Assembly (NCBI RefSeq): GCF_001590905.1
Contig: NZ_BCTT01000006.1
Coordinates: forward strand, 372,001 to 436,000
DNA length: 64,000 nt
Reading direction: 5' to 3'
From: Serratia grimesii NBRC 13537
GTDB lineage: Bacteria > Pseudomonadota > Gammaproteobacteria > Enterobacterales > Enterobacteriaceae
Shown here: positions 61,908-64,000 of the stretch, one piece after another
Numbering within the stretch: the stretch's first letter is position 1
Layout of the letters: every line of letters begins with the position of its first letter
Program-made: the position numbers and the translations under genes
Notes under the pieces: model-generated
The model's input: only the letters and a program-made list of their open reading frames with translations
Databases searched by the model: none
What the model was told of the DNA's origin: nothing

Positions 61908-63629
61908 TTAACGCAACCAGTTGGTTTTTGCTAGCTCGACCACTTCGTCACCGCGGCCGTTGATAATGGCGCGCAGCATATACAGGCTAAAGCCTTTGGC
62001 CTGTTCGAATTTGATCTGCGGCGGCATTGCCAGTTCTTGTTTTGCAGTGACAACGTCCAACAACGCCGGGCCGGGGTGCGCCAGCATTTCCTGTAACGCG
62101 GCGTCCAGATCCGACGCTTTTTCCACGCGAATGCCTTTCACGCCAGCGGCGTTGGCAATCGCTGCAAAATCTGGGTTGTGCAGATCGGTTCCATCGGTCA
62201 AATAGCCACCAGCTTTCATTTCCATCGCCACAAAGCCCAGCACGCTGTTGTTGAATATCACAATCTTGACCGGCAGTTTCAACTGCGCCAATGAAAGGAA
62301 ATCCCCCATCAACATGGTGAAACCACCGTCACCGCACATGGCGATCACCTGTTTGTTCGGTTCGGTGGCCTGTGCACCTATCGCCTGTGGCATAGCATTG
62401 GCCATCGAACCGTGGTTGAACGACCCCAGTAAGCGGCGTTTGCCGTTCATCTTCAAATAGCGGGCTGCCCACACGGTGGGCGTGCCGACGTCACAGGTGA
62501 AAATGGCGTCGTCGCTGGCATATTGGCTGAGTTGTTGTGCCAGATACTGTGGGTGAATGGGTTGATCGTCATTGGCGGTCGCCAGTCCGTCCAGATCTTT
62601 ACGCGCGTTGCGGTAGTGTTCCAATGCCTTATCGAGAAATGCGTGGTCACTCTTAGGTTCCAACTGCGGCAGCAGTGCGGTAAGGGTCGTATTGATATCG
62701 CCTACCAGCGCCATATTGACTGGGCAGTGTGAGCCGATACTACCGGGGTTGATGTCGATCTGAATGATATTGGCATTGGTTGGATAGAACGCGCGGTACG
62801 GGAATTGGGTACCAAGCAACACCAAGGTATCGGCATTCATCATCGCGTGGTAGCCGGAAGAAAAACCGATCAAGCCGGTCATACCGACGCTATAAGGGTT
62901 ATCCCACTCGATATGTTCTTTTCCACGCAGTGCGTGTACGACCGGTGCTTGCAGCAGTTCTGCCAGTTTGACCACTTCGTCATGCGAACCGGCGCACCCG
63001 CTGCCGCACATCAATGTAATGTTTTTCGCCTTATTCAAGGTTGTCGCGAGTTTGTTCAGTTCGCTCATTGGTGGCTGCACCAGTGGCAGCGCCGGGGTAT
63101 GCCATACCATGCTGGCATCTTCCGGGGCCATACGCAGCGCCACATCGCCTGGCAGTACGATCACTGAGACGCCGCGATTGAGGATCGCTTTGCGCATGGC
63201 GATTTCCAGTACCCGTGGTAGCTGTTCCGGGTTGGAAACGAGTTCACAGTAATGGCTGCATTCGCGGAACAGTTCTTGTGGGTGAGTTTCTTGAAAATAA
63301 CCACTGCCGATTTCGCTGGAGGGAATATGTGCGGCAATCGCCAATACGGGTACATGGTTACGGTGGCAATCGAACAGACCGTTAATCAGATGTAGGTTAC
63401 CGGGGCCGCAAGAGCCGGCGCAGACTGCCAGCTCACCGGTCAGTTGGGCTTCCGCACCGGCAGCGAAGGCGGCGACCTCCTCGTGGCGTGTGCCCAGCCA
63501 TTCGATGGTGCCCATGCGATGCAGGCTGTCGCTGAGACCGTTGAGAGAATCGCCGGTGACGCCCCAAATGCGTTTCACACCGGCCTGTTCCAGAGTTTTG
63601 GCGATCAGTGTGGCTACGGTTTGCTTCAT
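61908..63629 (-). CDS. poxB: Pyruvate dehydrogenase (quinone), pyruvate oxidase
   Basis: Peripheral membrane flavoenzyme that decarboxylates pyruvate to acetate and CO2 and passes electrons to ubiquinone. Three-domain ThDP enzyme: [14 protein letters not shown] and the catalytic Glu region [16 protein letters not shown] in the N-terminal domain, an FAD domain, then the ThDP motif [14 protein letters not shown]. The C-terminal membrane-binding helix is present ([22 protein letters not shown]). Length 573 residues. GGGGG lies four bases before the ATG; the open frame continues 59 codons upstream without support. Confidence 0.96.
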   Translation of the reverse strand: MKQTVATLIAKTLEQAGVKRIWGVTGDSLNGLSDSLHRMGTIEWLGTRHEEVAAFAAGAEAQLTGELAVCAGSCGPGNLHLINGLFDCHRNHVPVLAIAAHIPSSEIGSGYFQETHPQELFRECSHYCELVSNPEQLPRVLEIAMRKAILNRGVSVIVLPGDVALRMAPEDASMVWHTPALPLVQPPMSELNKLATTLNKAKNITLMCGSGCAGSHDEVVKLAELLQAPVVHALRGKEHIEWDNPYSVGMTGLIGFSSGYHAMMNADTLVLLGTQFPYRAFYPTNANIIQIDINPGSIGSHCPVNMALVGDINTTLTALLPQLEPKSDHAFLDKALEHYRNARKDLDGLATANDDQPIHPQYLAQQLSQYASDDAIFTCDVGTPTVWAARYLKMNGKRRLLGSFNHGSMANAMPQAIGAQATEPNKQVIAMCGDGGFTMLMGDFLSLAQLKLPVKIVIFNNSVLGFVAMEMKAGGYLTDGTDLHNPDFAAIANAAGVKGIRVEKASDLDAALQEMLAHPGPALLDVVTAKQELAMPPQIKFEQAKGFSLYMLRAIINGRGDEVVELAKTNWLR

Positions 63630-63780
63630 AGTTCCCCCAAATATGATAGAAATACCCTGTTTTTTCAAATAATTGAAATCCATTGGGTACAGCTTTTTAG
63701 ATATTGAGCAGATGAGCCTGATAAAAGCTTGGAACCGGGAAAGTGTAGAAGGGGAAGGTAAAGCTTGCTTGCCGATAAAT

Positions 63781-63802
63781 GCCCCATCCTGACCGACGGG
63801 GC
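63781..63802 (-). terminator. Possible hairpin after hcr
   Basis: GCCCC/GGGGC stem with a 12-base loop and a weak T-rich flank, between hcr and poxB. Weak. Confidence 0.3.
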
Positions 63803-63809
63803 GCAAATA

Positions 63810-64000
63810 TCAGGCGAGGGTGACGTCACCTTGCAGTTGGCAACTGCAGGCCAGCACATAACCTTGGGCGATTTCAGCCGCAGTCAGAGTCATGCTGCTG
63901 GTGGTGGTGTAATCGCCTTCGAGGATACGGGTTTTGCATGAACCACATACTCCCGCCCGGCAGGCGGCGTTGACTGGCAACGCATGGGTTTCCATTGCAG
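63810..64000 (-). CDS. hcr: NADH oxidoreductase Hcr, C-terminal end (partial)
   Basis: The last ~63 residues of a reductase that runs off the right edge. They form a plant-type 2Fe-2S ferredoxin domain: CRAGVCGSCKT gives three cysteine ligands and the fourth is in YVLACSC. The ending and its position directly upstream of poxB match E. coli Hcr, which reduces the hybrid-cluster protein Hcp. The FAD and NAD domains are outside the window. Confidence 0.88.
   Translation of the reverse strand, partial: AMETHALPVNAACRAGVCGSCKTRILEGDYTTTSSMTLTAAEIAQGYVLACSCQLQGDVTLA

Noticed and set aside
63630-63806. 59-codon N-terminal extension of poxB
   Set aside because: PoxB family proteins begin at MKQT, which has a strong ribosome-binding site; the extension is intergenic.

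Overview
The window is chromosomal DNA of an enterobacterium, most likely Serratia or a close relative in the Yersiniaceae. The reasons are a complete hisGDCBHAFI operon with a poly-His leader peptide next to gnd and yeeZ, a long block matching the Escherichia coli ybjL-to-hcr gene order, ERIC-type repeats, and proteins close to but clearly different from their E. coli counterparts. The genus is an inference from overall character. No tRNA, rRNA, prophage, transposase or CRISPR array was seen.

Layout. (1) 1-5300: the 3' part of gnd, then a visibly AT-richer surface-polysaccharide block (pyruvyl transferase, two-domain glycosyltransferase, a DUF1796-like protein), each gene in its own orientation. 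(2) 5400-12700: the histidine operon on the minus strand, tightly coupled, with its leader peptide and attenuator. (3) 12900-22900: yeeZ; an ABC importer operon preceded by a 48-residue ORF that overlaps its first gene; then a CorA-type transporter, a GNAT acetyltransferase, a PQQ-type sugar dehydrogenase, a glutathione transferase, a HAD phosphatase and a 2-oxoglutarate/Fe(II) oxygenase. (4) 23000-33000: a reverse-transsulfuration pair, dacC, an ERIC element, the serine uptake/deamination operon sdaCB behind a 970-base upstream region, then deoR and deoC with a DeoR operator. (5) 33100-38300: a mutarotase-like protein, two PAP2 phosphatases beside a PmrA-box-like site, an exported nucleosidase, ecotin and a serine/threonine dehydratase-like enzyme. 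(6) 38400-64000: ybjL, ybjM, grxA, ybjC, rimK, ybjN, potFGHI, ybjO, rlmC, artJ-artM-artQ-artI-artP, ybjP, ybjQ, a DUF3300 lipoprotein, amiD, ybjS, ybjT, a DUF1294 protein, ltaE, poxB and the end of hcr.

How the genes work together. Several sets form pathways: histidine synthesis (all steps from hisG to hisD), methionine-sulfur to cysteine conversion (cystathionine synthase plus lyase), serine import plus deamination, deoxynucleoside catabolism, putrescine import (PotFGHI), arginine import (Art, with tandem ARG boxes before artJ) and envelope lipid-phosphate recycling (the two PAP2 proteins). The clearest anomaly is potG: a G run after Walker B is one base short, which splits the ATPase gene in two. 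Other points of interest are the overlapping small ORF before the ABC operon, the polysaccharide block beside gnd, the unusually long sdaC upstream region with repeated dyads, a PmrA-box-like site, and dispersed ERIC-related palindromes.
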